Source: Archegozetes longisetosus (Eukaryota > Arthropoda > Arachnida > Sarcoptiformes > Trhypochthoniidae). From it: DNA of 64,000 nt. The notes beneath the pieces are model-generated. The model had not been told where the DNA came from and ran no database searches. It saw only the letters and a list, made by a program, of their open reading frames with translations. The stretch is taken from NCBI GenBank assembly GCA_018873245.2, contig JAEMBT020000001.1, positions 4,272,001 to 4,336,000 of the forward strand. The letters are read 5' to 3'. Shown here piece by piece: positions 50,046-62,700 of this stretch (positions are counted from its first letter, which is position 1; each line of letters begins with the position of its first letter). The position numbers and the translations under genes were made by a program.

Positions 50046-52537
50046 TGTCTCAGTAGGCATGTATTGCTGCGAATCGTGTTACGGTATATACGCACGCGTT
50101 TAGGTTTCTATGTTTAGTTAATGCTATTAAGCTTAGAATACTTGTTTCCGAAAGGTTTCAGATATTTGTCGTGTAGTTTTCACATTATCATAGAATTTAA
50201 TCTGAATTAATGGGTTGTATTCACTAAATTGGTATTCTGTTAACGTGTTGCTGATATTAATTGTATTCCATTTTTGGGAGGTTTTACTAATTAAAGGATT
50301 AAATTACAGAATATTGCTTTTCTATATTGAGATATTGAAACAAAAAATTGCTTATTACAATAATACGATATGACTTTACAATGTTAAGCTCGAAACTCAT
50401 AATTTAATTATAAGAAGACAAAACATTGTCACAACTCTAATGCATTGATTTGTCTATCTAGCTACGAGAAATTTTCCTATTACTCATAGTGAGAATGAGA
50501 TACAGTATTTCCCAAAAGTAGATTCTTATATAGAGCCAATAGGGACCTGATGATTAGTTTTTTGGTTGAATGCAAAGCATATATCAACCTTTAAAGCGGG
50601 GTCAAATTTCTCAATAAACAAATAACCAATACTTGTAAAGGGACGCAGATGTAATAGAGTTTCCCAATTAAAAGTTTCGAATGTGTTTTTGCTAGTAAGT
50701 ACTTATTTTTGGGAATACTGTACATTAGAAGACGAATAATTGATTCGATGCCCTGATGAGCTAGTGATAAACTGGCATAGAAATGCTTGTCTTTCTGTAC
50801 ATAAAATATAAATCTATTCATTTCATAAGATAAAATCCTGGAATTCTCTCATTGAAAGAGCGGATGTTTCGATTGATTCAATTGAATGCTATCACGAAAT
50901 TTCTGATCTTCGTGAATTTCGATCAAGCCTTATTTGAAGAGAATCATTATTTGTACAAAAAGTCTGAAGAATATTCTTTTCTCTTATAGTTTGACTTCTA
51001 GGAAGAGAAAAACTTTATTTACATGAATTTCAGAATTTTCAAACGAACGTTGAATTCAAGAATATTCAGGAGAGAAATCAGTTGAGATCCATTTGTTTCC
51101 AAGAATCTAATAAAAGCATAGAATTGAGAACAGAAAGTTTACTTAATTTTCTAGAGAAGAATTGTGAGCAAACTTTTAAAACTTTGTTATGTTCCGAGGA
51201 CTTATCTGTTTTGAAGGAGCTTAAAACAGTTCAGAAGTTTACCCAAAAGAGATTTGTAGCAGAAATAAATCTTAAACCAAAGGTAATGTTTTTTATGCAC
51301 TAATAAATTGGTTTCTGTTTTTGTTATCGATATTTTTCTAGTAAATCCAAAAAGTAGATTCCATTTTTCTTATTCTTTACATCAGTTCGAAAGAATAAAA
51401 TTGAAATTTTCTTATCTTACCTAAGAACGACTTAAATTGAAAGATAAATTACTTCGAAATTGGTTCTCATATGTGCTGCTTGACTGTGGTTCACTTAAAC
51501 ATTTGATAGATTGTTTTGAACGCAACGAAAATTTTATGAGCAATAACGGGATACAATGTGACGAAAATAGTGAAAGTCTAACAGAATCAAAAATATAGTC
51601 AGATAAGTTGGAAAACAGAATAAAATCAATACTTTTCTAAAATGTTTGTACAAATAGCCAATAGTATACAACTATCACATAATTTTGTAATGTTTAGCTT
51701 TCTCTCTAATATTTGATGAAAACTTAAAACAGAAAGTTTCGTGTTTTAGAACAGATGCCAAACAATTTTTAGTCTAATCTTATATCGACTTTTAGTCAAT
51801 TCAGCAAACGAATGACACAAACCTTATATTTGGTTCAATGAATTGAGAAATTGAAATATGAGATTATGATTGAAAAGAATTACTATGATTGCAGTGGACT
51901 CATATTATTTTATATCAGATTTTCAGTTAAGTCTTTTATATGAGATCCCTTCTATACTGTTAACATTTATGTTTCAATCGAAGCATTATTCATCATGCTC
52001 TCTGAGCAAGTTTTAAGATTCAATCTGAAGAAATATATTAGAACATCTGCAGTTTTAGGACCTTTTCATTATGTGAACTTCAACACTATCCCACTATTTG
52101 GGACTGAAGCAAAAATGGTTTATATCTATTTTTTGAGGTCTAGTCTCAGGTCACAGTTAATATGTTCCTGAATTGGTAATCATAAAAGCATCTATAGAGA
52201 ATACATTAAAGATTTTAAAATTTAAAATTCCCAAACCGATTCAAATGGATTTGAGAAGCTTTAAAGAACTTTTTGCGATCCACGAGATATTTTAATATAG
52301 ATTTGAAGGTAAAATAATACTTTCAAATTAATAATCAAATAATTATCATAAAACCATCTAAGTAAACAGGAAGTCAATTTTAAAATCTATTTGGTATCTA
52401 TTTCGATAGGAAAAAGATTTAAAGAAACATTTGCAAACCATTTCCAATGATAATAGTTAAAGTAGGATAAGACTGTTTTCGCTACAACGAAGTTAATCAC
52501 AACGTTAAACGAATTAAACAAGCTTGACATAACCCTA

Positions 52538-52552
52538 CCTAACCTAACCTAA
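52538..52552. repeat. (CCTAA)3
   Basis: Three perfect CCTAA units (TTAGG on the other strand), about 50 bases after words resembling the pogo-like repeats (cgctacaacgaa at 52479). Interstitial, not telomeric. Confidence 0.8.
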
Positions 52553-53246
52553 TCTGGCAGAAAAATATAACTGAGTAAATACTTTGAAATACAGATATGC
52601 TTTCATATTCTGCTTGAATATTTAGAATATTTAACTGGATACGAGATAGTACTTTAAACATATTTCATAATCAAAAGAATAGCAAAGAGTCACTGCAACA
52701 TACATTTGTTCTTAAAATTTCAAATGTTATAAGTGAATAACTAGATACGTCTAGTCCATACATTTGGTTCACACGCTACAGTTCTAATGTATTTAGTTAT
52801 GTTCGGTTGACATATTTTATGTATTTCTCAATAAAACTGATTGGTCCTGAAATTCGACCGCAGTGAAACCCAACCAAAGCACAGCTAAACCTCCAATACT
52901 TTCATCAAAAGGACTAAAATCCATACTAGGAGTGTATGTCATAACTATGTCTTCGAATAGCTGCGAAAAATAGATCAAAAGAATTTCTGTTTATATTCTT
53001 TCGATTAAAAGTATATTCTACAGTATCTATGAGACAATCTCTTAGATACTCTTTTTCGCACTTTGCAAATAAAGTGAAATCATTTTCAAAGATGCTCAGC
53101 TCTCTGGTCGCCAAAGAACTTGTCTCATTTAAATCCACTCCATGCGATGTGAATCATCTTGATTTAGTTAATGCAATCGCAAACTCTCTTTCTCTCATTA
53201 AGCATTTAGATTGCAATGAACCTTTGAGAGATGGTACCATTGGAGA

Positions 53247-53512
53247 CAGTGCCGTAGTCAGACTTTTGGTCTGGGGATTAGAAGTCTGAAATTAAATCCT
53301 CTAATTTGTTGAAGCAAACTTATATCAACGTTAAATATCTGTAAATTTGTTATCAAACCTTTGATTAATGTTTAATAACAAATAATTGATTGGCGTATTA
53401 AATAAATAGTTGCTAGGTTCTTTTGAGATTTTTTTCAATACAAACTTATATTTTAGTTTTTAAGAATCTCTGGGGAGAGCTATAGCCCCTAGCCCTTGCT
53501 GGCTACGACTGT
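53247..53512 (+). mobile_element. hAT-like MITE, copy 1
   Basis: Begins cagtgccgtagtcag and ends with a sequence whose reverse is cagtcgtagccag, giving terminal inverted repeats of about 14 bases of the CAGNGCCGTAGCCAG type used by some hAT elements. The interior aligns by eye over its length with the reverse strand of 57142-57404: gtctgaaattaaatcct against gtctgaaactgaatcct, and tttgattaatgtttaa is nearly identical. It is about 265 bp and non-coding. It overlaps the end of a plus-strand open frame starting at 53029, whose meaning is unclear. Confidence 0.7.
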
Positions 53513-56500
53513 GATTAGAGACGAATGCAATGTGAGGTATACCCATCGGCTTTCTTTTAGTGAGGCCGCTAACCTGATACGGCCGTGTTCTCGTGAAACC
53601 CAAAAATTTTCATCACTTCTATTCCCTTAATTGATTTGACTGAAAAAGCACAACATTTAAAGTGATGTTTAGAAGTTGTACTCATAATAATACGAGAAAT
53701 GTTTGAACAATAAATAGGCTTAAAGTTTAGCTTTTTTGTCTGTTATTATAAGAGATCTAGTCACTAGTCTTATTCATGGTTTGTTGATTAACTTTAAAGC
53801 CGTGTGATTTTTTCTCAATAAGAGTATTGTGTTGTTTGAACAAAGACGTGCATAATGAGATCCTCGCTAAATATATGCGGCGCTTTGTATCAGTTTCAAA
53901 AGAAGTAACTGTGTTGTATTTCAAGTACTGGCAGCTAATTTTTATCTATTCATATCTAAAAGCAAATTAAATTTAAGAGTAATTATTTTTCTTGAGACTA
54001 CTAATTTTCCAAATTTTATACTCATTCCGATGAAAATAATTTGGTTGAAAATGATTACTACTATTGTAATAAGCGGTACGTGACTTAGAACTGAATTTAT
54101 TTTACTCTTAAGGTACAGTATTTTGAATTTCTTTAACTTTTATTTTGCGAACAAATCAAATTTTCGTGAATAGACACAAAACATTGGGTTTGATCATTTT
54201 TTATACGAGTCTCTGAGTTGTTCAGTGGAAAATAAGGTCTGCTTCCAAAAAAGATCTTAATATTTATATATACTTTTGTAAGCTCATTAAATTGATAAAA
54301 CATTTATATTTACATTTTTTATTCAATAATTAAATTCAAATCTCATAAATTGAATGCATCTTTTAGAACTCTGAAGTATATATTCAGTTGATTAAAATTA
54401 TACAACAAGGTAAGCATAACTCTGTTTGAAGAGCTACTTGTGAAATTAATTTTAATTAAACATTTTTTTGACATTAAAGGTTTTTATCCTTTAAGATTAG
54501 ATTTTTCTTGATTTTTTTCAAATTATCAAGTTATATTTTTAATGCTATTTCATGTCTATGCTGTAAACCAATCAATACTTTTTGAATTAGTTCTACTTGA
54601 ACTAAATGAGATTGAAGCGGTTCTAAGGTAAAAAATGCTAGAGTATTCAGAATTTCAGTATAATATAAACTAAATTATCTTGAAATGTTGAGCTGACTGC
54701 CCACTTACCTGCCACTCAGAACCTCAAACTTCGAACGATCGATCATCATATTTGAATATTTATCATAATTTATTTTGAATTTGAATGAAAAATGGTTCAA
54801 AAGTTATTTGATAGCTCGAAAGGAATGACAAATATTTATGAAAGCATTGAAGTTAATGGATAACTTCATTGTTTTTCATTATAGAGTTATTATTTGAAAA
54901 TTACAAAATCATTTTTTCAGATTATTCTGATAAATACACAGAAATTTGTATCTCGAGTGAGTAATTGTCAGATTGATCGTAAAGATGAAAGTGAAGTGAA
55001 GAAATTTTAGGTTTTTTAAAGATTATGATTTTTATCTCAGTGTAGGCATAATATTAACAAAAAAATAAATTGACTCTTACTAGTTAAGGTTTAGGAGTGG
55101 TGCGAATCAAACTATACTTTGAGTAGAACCTGACTGATTTAAGTATTGATAACAAAGCATTCATATTGAATAATTTAATAGTCTACTCCTTATCAAACGC
55201 GATAATTTCTAACGACTAAACTTGGTCAATTTTCTGTAATAGTACTTTATCGCTAACGGTCGCGATAAACATAAAAAGTATAATAAGTTAACTGTATTTC
55301 ATTAAAGAGAAATTCTTATGTACATGATTTGTGTTTGATTCTATTATATAATAGTATATGACATGATTCTGTCAGAAATCATAACAAAAATAATATAATA
55401 AAATATAAGCAAACGAATAAGATTAGACACAACACAGACCAACAAAATATAAATTCTAGCAAAAGTGCTATAAAAACTGCAATCTACTTCTCATATGCTT
55501 CCGGAAAATCATTTCAAGCGATAAATTCTGAATGTTTTAATCAAATAAAACAAATTCAAAATCCAATATGAGGATTGAGAAATTTCATAAATTTGATGGC
55601 TCTTTAATCTAATTGAACCTACAAATGCCTAGAAGTAATCTAATCAATCGATTGCTTCTGCTGAATATTATGTTGAAATCTTTGGTTTTACAGACGACAA
55701 GAGATCCATTAAATTTGATTTGATTTGATTCTATTTGATTTATGGCGGATGACTGTTGCAAAAAACTTTTTCATTTGAGAACAAACTTCAAGGTAAAATC
55801 TGATTTCAATTTCAAAATTTAGTTTAGATGCTATTTGCCGAGAGAATATAGCTTTTACTGAGCATATGTCAGGGCTAATACCTATTCATAATTGCAATAG
55901 AGATACACACGTTACAACATTTAAATTTATTCTTAGACTTAAACCTCACAAAAGTATTATTCAGATTGGAATAAAACTTTAAAGAATGCAAATATGAATA
56001 ACTGAAAGACAGAAATCTCTAATACTAGCGAAAAAGAAATCAAAAATTTAGATTCAAAAAGATCTTAAAAGCACTTTGGTATTCTCGAAGTTCCTCTTAA
56101 TATATGCAGAGCTGATTCGATTATAGTTATGAAACTTTCTGTGCGTGCTTTCAGAACTTATTTTCAAATCATTTTGAGTCATATCACATTTTAATACCTG
56201 CTGAATAGATGTTGAATTTTTCAACCCTAAAATGTTCTAAATTTCAAGTCATTTTACTTTACATACACTTTAAAATTTCTTCTAAATCTTCACTTCAATT
56301 CAATTACTCCAAAGCGAAAGTTTATATTGCTGTTGACTAGTTTTCAAAAATCTTCAACACAGTATTTGTAGTGTATTAATGTGTTTCTGTTTTAAGTTTA
56401 AAGTGCTTTTATGTTATGAAACAAAATTCAAATCCACCTTTCAGATCAATTTTTTAGTAAGAAATCTTTTCGTATGTCATTTAATTTAATTTAAATTTCC

Positions 56501-57141
56501 AAATTTTCATGATAATATCTTAAAATATGAGCGCTTTTTGAATAACACATTTATTATTAATAAACTAATTATATCAACTAATGAGTCGTTCAACTGTTCA
56601 AAATTGTCTACAGAATAAAAAAGTTTTATAGCTATTCGGTGTTTCTGTTTTGCTTTTGAATTTCTATATTTCCCACTTATTGATCTCTGAATGTCAACTT
56701 GTTTCAGATTTTTTAGACCTCAGCGGTTCCATCTTTTGGTTCAGTTACTTATTTCTATATCGAATTTCTATGTTTAAAGTTTGTTTAAAAAAAATCTGAA
56801 AATACTTTCAAACTGCGTATTTAAGCTTTAAAATCATTAAAAGAATGAGCAATAAAGTAATCTTAAAGTCAAAAGTTTTGCTTATAATCAGTACTTAAAC
56901 ATAATCTGGGTTTCAGTTACCATACGAACGATTGAACAGAAGAAAAGCAAATTTCGAGTATTAACTCATTTTTCGGATTTGTTTAATTATTTAGTTTAAC
57001 TAATATTTTGTGTATATGATCAAATTGATGATTTGTTTGAACACCCAAATCAAAAGTAATTGACTTCGAAAAAAAGTCTCTATTCTAATAGTGATTAATA
57101 GAAGATTAGACTTCAAATGTTTAACTAGTTTCGGTGCATTG

Positions 57142-57404
57142 TATAGCCGTAGCCAGAGAGGCCTGTAGCCTTTCTAAAGACGTTTTAAAAATTGAAGTAT
57201 AAGTCTACCCAAAGAAGCCTAGCAAAATAAACTTTGAAGCTGTATTCATTTCACGCATCAATCAATTACTTATTGTTAAACATTAATCAAACATTTCATA
57301 ACAAATTAACAAGTATTTAATGTGGATATGCTTTTGCCTCAACATACCAAAGGATTCAGTTTCAGACCTTTAACCCTCAGACTGAAAGTCCTGGCTACGG
57401 CGCT
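57142..57404 (-). mobile_element. hAT-like MITE, copy 2 (inverted)
   Basis: The ends are tagccgtagccagag and, reversed, cagcgccgtagccagg. The 256-263 bp between them align with copy 1 at 53247-53512 in the opposite orientation. The flanking 8 bases are gtgcattg on the left and acacattg on the right, five matches of eight, compatible with an old hAT target duplication but not proof of it. Non-coding. Confidence 0.7.
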
Positions 57405-58840
57405 GACACATTGAGGATGCGTTTTTCTGCGTACAGTCATTTATATAAGAAGTTGACTGTTATCTGAAAGTATGTTGTGTTTGAACGCGAGTGAACCTCA
57501 TATAAGAGTAATAATAGATCTTCTGGTTCACTAGCTACCAGAAGACTTTGTATTGTAGTCTAATTAATCAAACCTAATGAAAAGAACAACCATTAGGTTA
57601 CAAAGCATTCGCTTAACTTTTTTCACAAGTTTTACTATTGACGTGATTTTCTTTCTATCTGTGATTTGGCTCAATTTATAGTGATAGGTACAATTTGAGA
57701 TAGCTACAATTTGAAATGGTAGTAAAATGGTCTAGTTTAATATAAATGTCAGTCAATCGACAACTCTTAAAGCTTAAATTATTTTCAGTATAGAACGTGT
57801 TGTAAGTTATTTGCTCTAAAATAGATGTGGCTCTTGAGTAATCAGAATTGGTTTCCAAGAAATTGCCACACATTACTTGATTTATGAGATATTCTATAGC
57901 TTTTAGATGGTAACCAACAAACTTTGCAAATATGGTTGAAATAATTTTTCACTTACATTCAACAATATATCATGTTTTTACGCCAAAATTGCTTTATTTT
58001 TCATTATTTCTGATGTTACTCATCATTAGCAGAGGAAATGTTTTTATGGCGAACAGGGAATCAGTTGAAAGTTTTTCTCAATTATTGTAAAGGAAGCCAA
58101 AGGCATAGTTTGATTGAATTGAGGAAAAAGCGAGAAAAAGCACTTAAGATAGAGCTCTAGAAGTGATGATAGACTCATAAGTGTGACAAAAGTATTATTA
58201 ATCATCCTAAATCATAGTGTTTGCTATCAATCTATGGTAAGTTTTGTTTTAACTGTTTGGGACTTTATTGAATTGATAAATAGTTGACTTCCTTAGTTCC
58301 AATTAAATAATCTATTATTAAATGAACTTGGATTTTTTTCAAACACTTCCATATCGATTCTAGTCATCTAGTTTTCACTAATTCACTCTTCCGTATGATT
58401 AATCAAAACACGTAGTTATCGCTTCACTTTGTTTTTGTTTTGATTTCAATTTAAATCACTTTTGTTTTGTGAAACAAAAGCATCCAAAAGACTATTTCTG
58501 TTGAAAGTGAAGTTCTCTAATTTGAAAATTGACTAAACTTTTATTATATTCGATTGTAAGTCATGTTTTAAAGTATGTGATAAACAAGTTTATCATTTTG
58601 TTTAATGGCTAACAAAGTGACCCAATTAACTATTGAGGGATCACATAATGGTCTGCTTTCATTTTCAGATCATTAAGAAAAAACATCGCATTTAACCTTA
58701 TTTTTGCATTACTGCACAAATTTGAAACTTTTAGGAAACGCTTTATACACGTGTCTAATATTCAGGATTGAATTGAGTAAAAGTTGATTTAGAATACAAG
58801 TAATAAAATACACAAAATTAACTTTCTAATTGTCTACTTT

Positions 58841-58846
58841 TTTATT
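58841..58846 (-). promoter_or_regulatory. Probable polyadenylation signal of the elongase gene
   Basis: AATAAA on the minus strand, about 90 bases after the elongase stop codon. Confidence 0.6.
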
Positions 58847-58931
58847 ATAATAGCATACAATCATTGACGAAAATAACTTTTTATATAAAAGGTAAATTTC
58901 TTGTCTATGAAGTGGAGATTCTTCAATGGGA

Positions 58932-59750
58932 TCAAATTATTTTGCATTGTTTAGCGCGATATGACTGACTATAAAAATCATAAAACATATAGAAAAATAG
59001 CGGATTCTGTCCGACAGCAAATATAAACCATCCCATAGGATATCCGGTTTGCAAAAAGTATAGAATGACGCCATAAGAACCACAAACAGCGAACTGACAG
59101 ATCTGAAGAATAGTTATGTACTTTTTCCACCACAAGTACTTTTGAATGTCAGGTCCAAAACTAGCCAAAGCGTAGTAGAGATACATAATAACATGGATAA
59201 GTGTGTTGCATACACCAAATAATCTAACAATTGGTGCCAATGGATTCACTTTTAGGCATAGCCAACAGAGAATCGGAACAATGCTGTGGTGGTACAGATG
59301 CAAAAAAGTGATCTGTGATTCTTTTTTACGTAAGACGAAGAAAACTGTGTCCAATAGATCCATGAATCTAGTCATCCAGAAGAGCCATTCTATAACCAAG
59401 AATCTCATGGTGAAGGCAGATGTGTCGTTTTGATCAGGATACTTGAAGTTGAGGAATATTCTACCGAAATCACAACTGGCTATCGCTTCGATGAATAGAT
59501 AGGCGTTCGCCAATACCATAATTATATTGTAGATAAACATTGGACGTCTTAAGTCGAAAGGCTTACGACTTCTCATATAGATAGGTAATAAAGTTCTTGT
59601 TATTATCAGATATGATGACGTAATTATTAGTAGTTTCCATATTCCTCCCGATACAAATGGTAGATCTGAAGTCCTTGGATCCGCGATGAAATCCCAATAG
59701 TCGGTTAGATAGTAAACAATGTGCTGACTGATGTTCGATATGAACTCCAT
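58932..59750 (-). CDS. Very-long-chain fatty acid elongase (ELOVL)
   Basis: Condensing enzyme of the ER fatty acid elongation cycle: it joins malonyl-CoA to an acyl-CoA to form 3-ketoacyl-CoA. 272 aa, the usual length, from ATG at 59750 to TGA at 58932, all in one exon. Family signatures: DTVFFVLRKK 134-143, the catalytic histidine box HLYHH 151-155, HVIMYLYY, and TILQICQF near the C-terminus, with about seven hydrophobic segments. The box and spacing suggest the ELOVL4/ELOVL7 side of the family. The C-terminus has lysines but not a textbook di-lysine ER signal. A good splice acceptor (ttaattgttcag) ends two bases before the ATG, so a separate 5' UTR exon is likely and in-frame sequence further upstream is not coding. 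No broken motif is seen, so it should be active. Confidence 0.93.
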   Translation of the reverse strand: MEFISNISQHIVYYLTDYWDFIADPRTSDLPFVSGGIWKLLIITSSYLIITRTLLPIYMRSRKPFDLRRPMFIYNIIMVLANAYLFIEAIASCDFGRIFLNFKYPDQNDTSAFTMRFLVIEWLFWMTRFMDLLDTVFFVLRKKESQITFLHLYHHSIVPILCWLCLKVNPLAPIVRLFGVCNTLIHVIMYLYYALASFGPDIQKYLWWKKYITILQICQFAVCGSYGVILYFLQTGYPMGWFIFAVGQNPLFFYMFYDFYSQSYRAKQCKII

Positions 59751-62700
59751 GTCTGAACAATTAAGATGAGTATGAAATAACAAAATGTACTCGTATTACA
59801 CTTGAACAAATTTTCAAATATTTTCTACAACTATTGACACGATCACAACAATAAAAACATTTGGAAATCCGTCTCAAGTTTTACCCTATTTTGAAGAAAC
59901 GATACCTATATCGCAAAAGCTTTAAATAAATACAGGATTTAAGTGAAGATTTTCTATAGAAAAACTATTAAGATTTTTGTTAAGCATCTTTAGAGTTGTA
60001 ATAGAGACTAAGCGTGTGTTGGCCTTGACTTAAGCTAACGGTTAATAGCAGTCAAGTTTTTCTACAAAGACTAGTCATGCTTGCAAGTAGAAATTTTTCT
60101 TCAACTTGCTTCGCATCTAACCCACTTTACTCCTTGGCCTTATTAACGACTAGTTGCCATCAAATAACTACTTCTACTCCTATAGTGTGTCATTTCCTAA
60201 CAGCTAATTATTATAACTTTATTATAATCGATATTTTTGTTAAGATAAACTCATATTTCTTTAAGTTGGATAGTCTTAACCTGTTAATCAAAAATTTTGT
60301 TTGACTTTAGATATGCTGCACAATAATTTTGTGTAGTCTTAACATATGTTTTATCAAATATTTGGGAAGTTGCACGAAAAAGTTGTCAAGCTAATCAAAG
60401 AATGAACGAGTGATTGTTTTCAGGATTTGAACTTATTTTCAAAGATAAACATAGAATTTGCATAATCAATTCAGTTTAAGGTGATCTATGTTTCAAGTTA
60501 AATAAAGATAACATGTTTTGTTTTATTTCGTTAGAATAACAGTTTGTATTTGATTAACTGAACCGCAACAGCAATTAAAGAGCAAAGGCGAAGGATTATT
60601 TAAAACTAAAATAATTAGAAACAAACAATGAAGAAGGGTTGCTTCAGATAATCAATTTGTAGCGAATGAGAGTTTGTGGCTAAATAAATATGAATTAAGT
60701 CTAAAATATTGATCCAGGCATAGGGTCGACTGAATAAGTGTATCAGATTTTTCATACAATTTAGCCTAATTAAACTTAATACACTCTACAAGGAGTATTG
60801 CACTTAAAAGCTTGATAATCGTTCACAGCATGCTTTCCATCGGACCATAATATTAAAGATAAGGAACTTATTTCACGTTCAGTAAAGTAATAAAAGCAAA
60901 TTAGAAATCAAATTTGGCAATAAATTGGTGCTCGTGACAGTGAGTTAAACAAAGCAACGACCTTTGTTCTGTTGCTGCCGGGATTATTAAACTTGCAGGT
61001 GTGCGTGATTAAAAAGTTCTTCTATAGTAAATAAAAACTAGATTTTAAAGTTTTCTAGTTGGTGTGAGTGTGTTTCAATTTTTAGAATATTTCTCTTTGT
61101 CTTTCACTAATTTCATATGTTAAAATATTAAAATCCATATTAAATTGAATTTTGGTAAATAATTTTCATGCTTTAATGACCAAATTTCTATTAAGTATAA
61201 ACACGTGTTTGAAATTTGCAGCAAAAGACTGAAAGATAAATAAAAAATGATTAATAATTTAGGAATTAAAAGTTTTGACTTGCCTAATGGCTGTACGTTG
61301 CAAATATTGCAGGTGTGCTATTTATTAATTAAAATAGTTTACATCCATTACATTACTTTGCCAGTAAAACATAGTTTCAACCCAACAGATATTCGTGTAT
61401 CATAGCTATCATCTATTGGTTTAGATAAAATTTCAACTCAATATTACATTGAGTTGAGTAAGTAATTCATGATCTTATTACCGTCTAATTAGTTATGCTT
61501 CCTGTTTATTGAAAGTTTTGGTATTTGCAAAGTGTTACAATGATCTTGAAATCTCATTAGGATGTTTTACTTACACGTAAATTGCTGGCAAGTGGTCAAA
61601 ATTTGATCAGATTATAAATCGTTTAATTATCTTATTCCTACAAGTTGACTGAATATTCACTAATATAAAAATCGATTTTAAGTATTATGTTTTCAACTGA
61701 TTGTTATACTGATGAAGTCTCAAATTTTTTCATCCAGATGTTGTACGTAAAATATAACAATTAAAGTGAAATTTGACTCAATTTTTATGAGAAATAAAGT
61801 AATAGTGAAATGTGTGCATTGAACTAAAAGCTTAAAACCTAATAAGTATTATACTATCGCTAATTTTTAGTTGTTAATAAAATGATCTATTATGGTAAAC
61901 ATTAGTTTAAAGTTAGTTCCGGAGTTGTTTCAGCATTTGACAAACCTTTGCACACTATTATTGCTATTTGAGAGAACAATCTCATTTTAGGGGTTTGGTT
62001 AAAACAATTAAAATTTGAACTTGATTCCCGGAAAGTTGTTTTATATAAAAGCCATAAATCACGTGAAAGTAACTGACTTAAAATTATTGCTTCAAGAATG
62101 TTTGGCACAAAAATTTATTGAATTTAGCGCAACATCTCATATGATGACCAGAAACGCAAATATCCGTTTACAGTCACTGAAATAGGCATGACTGACATGA
62201 TAAGGATCCAACTTTTTACACATTCTTCTGGAATCAAGAATTGCCTTTATGTCTCGGGAGTTTGGCACAAATTTTTAGTACAAACACAGAAATAAACTTG
62301 ATTTTATTGACTTTGCCAATATTTATACGAATTTTAAAATTCAATTTCAAAGTATTAAGCTATTATCCGACTAAAATCGAGTCATTGATGCAGTGATGAA
62401 ATTTTGAGAAAAACTGAATTAAATGAAAATTTTTATTCTAGAAAAAGCTTCAAGTTTTATTTAACATGTGTTGTTTTAGCATGAAATTCTTTAAATAATT
62501 CATATGACAGTGTCTGATAGTTTTTGATCAGAAAGTTTAATAAAATGTTGACCAGAGCTTTGTTATAATACGATTCCCTAAAATCGATTATATAGTCTCG
62601 AAAATGATGTGATTAGATGTGAAAATTCATTATGTTCGAAAAGTATCTGAGCGTAAACACGATGTCGAGGAATTACTTTTTAGACTGCCTTTAGCTTATG

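Larger units (their letters stand above)
44025..58931. other. Gene-poor AT-rich region
   Basis: About 15 kb with no supported gene. It holds the short foldback at 49940-50045, the two hAT-like MITEs at 53.25 and 57.15 kb, a CCTAA triplet and a tandem duplication. Short open frames here are AT-rich, lack splice signals that keep frame, and match no family I know. If the exon at 43892-44024 is real, part of this is probably its upstream intron. Confidence 0.5.

Noticed and set aside
51082..51303. 73-codon plus-strand open frame
   Set aside because: AT-driven composition and no recognisable domain; a possible donor at its end has no partner.
52926..53289. Overlapping open frames on both strands of about 70-86 codons
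   Set aside because: No domain, no splice context, and the plus-strand frame runs into a MITE end at 53247; more likely chance or repeat-derived.
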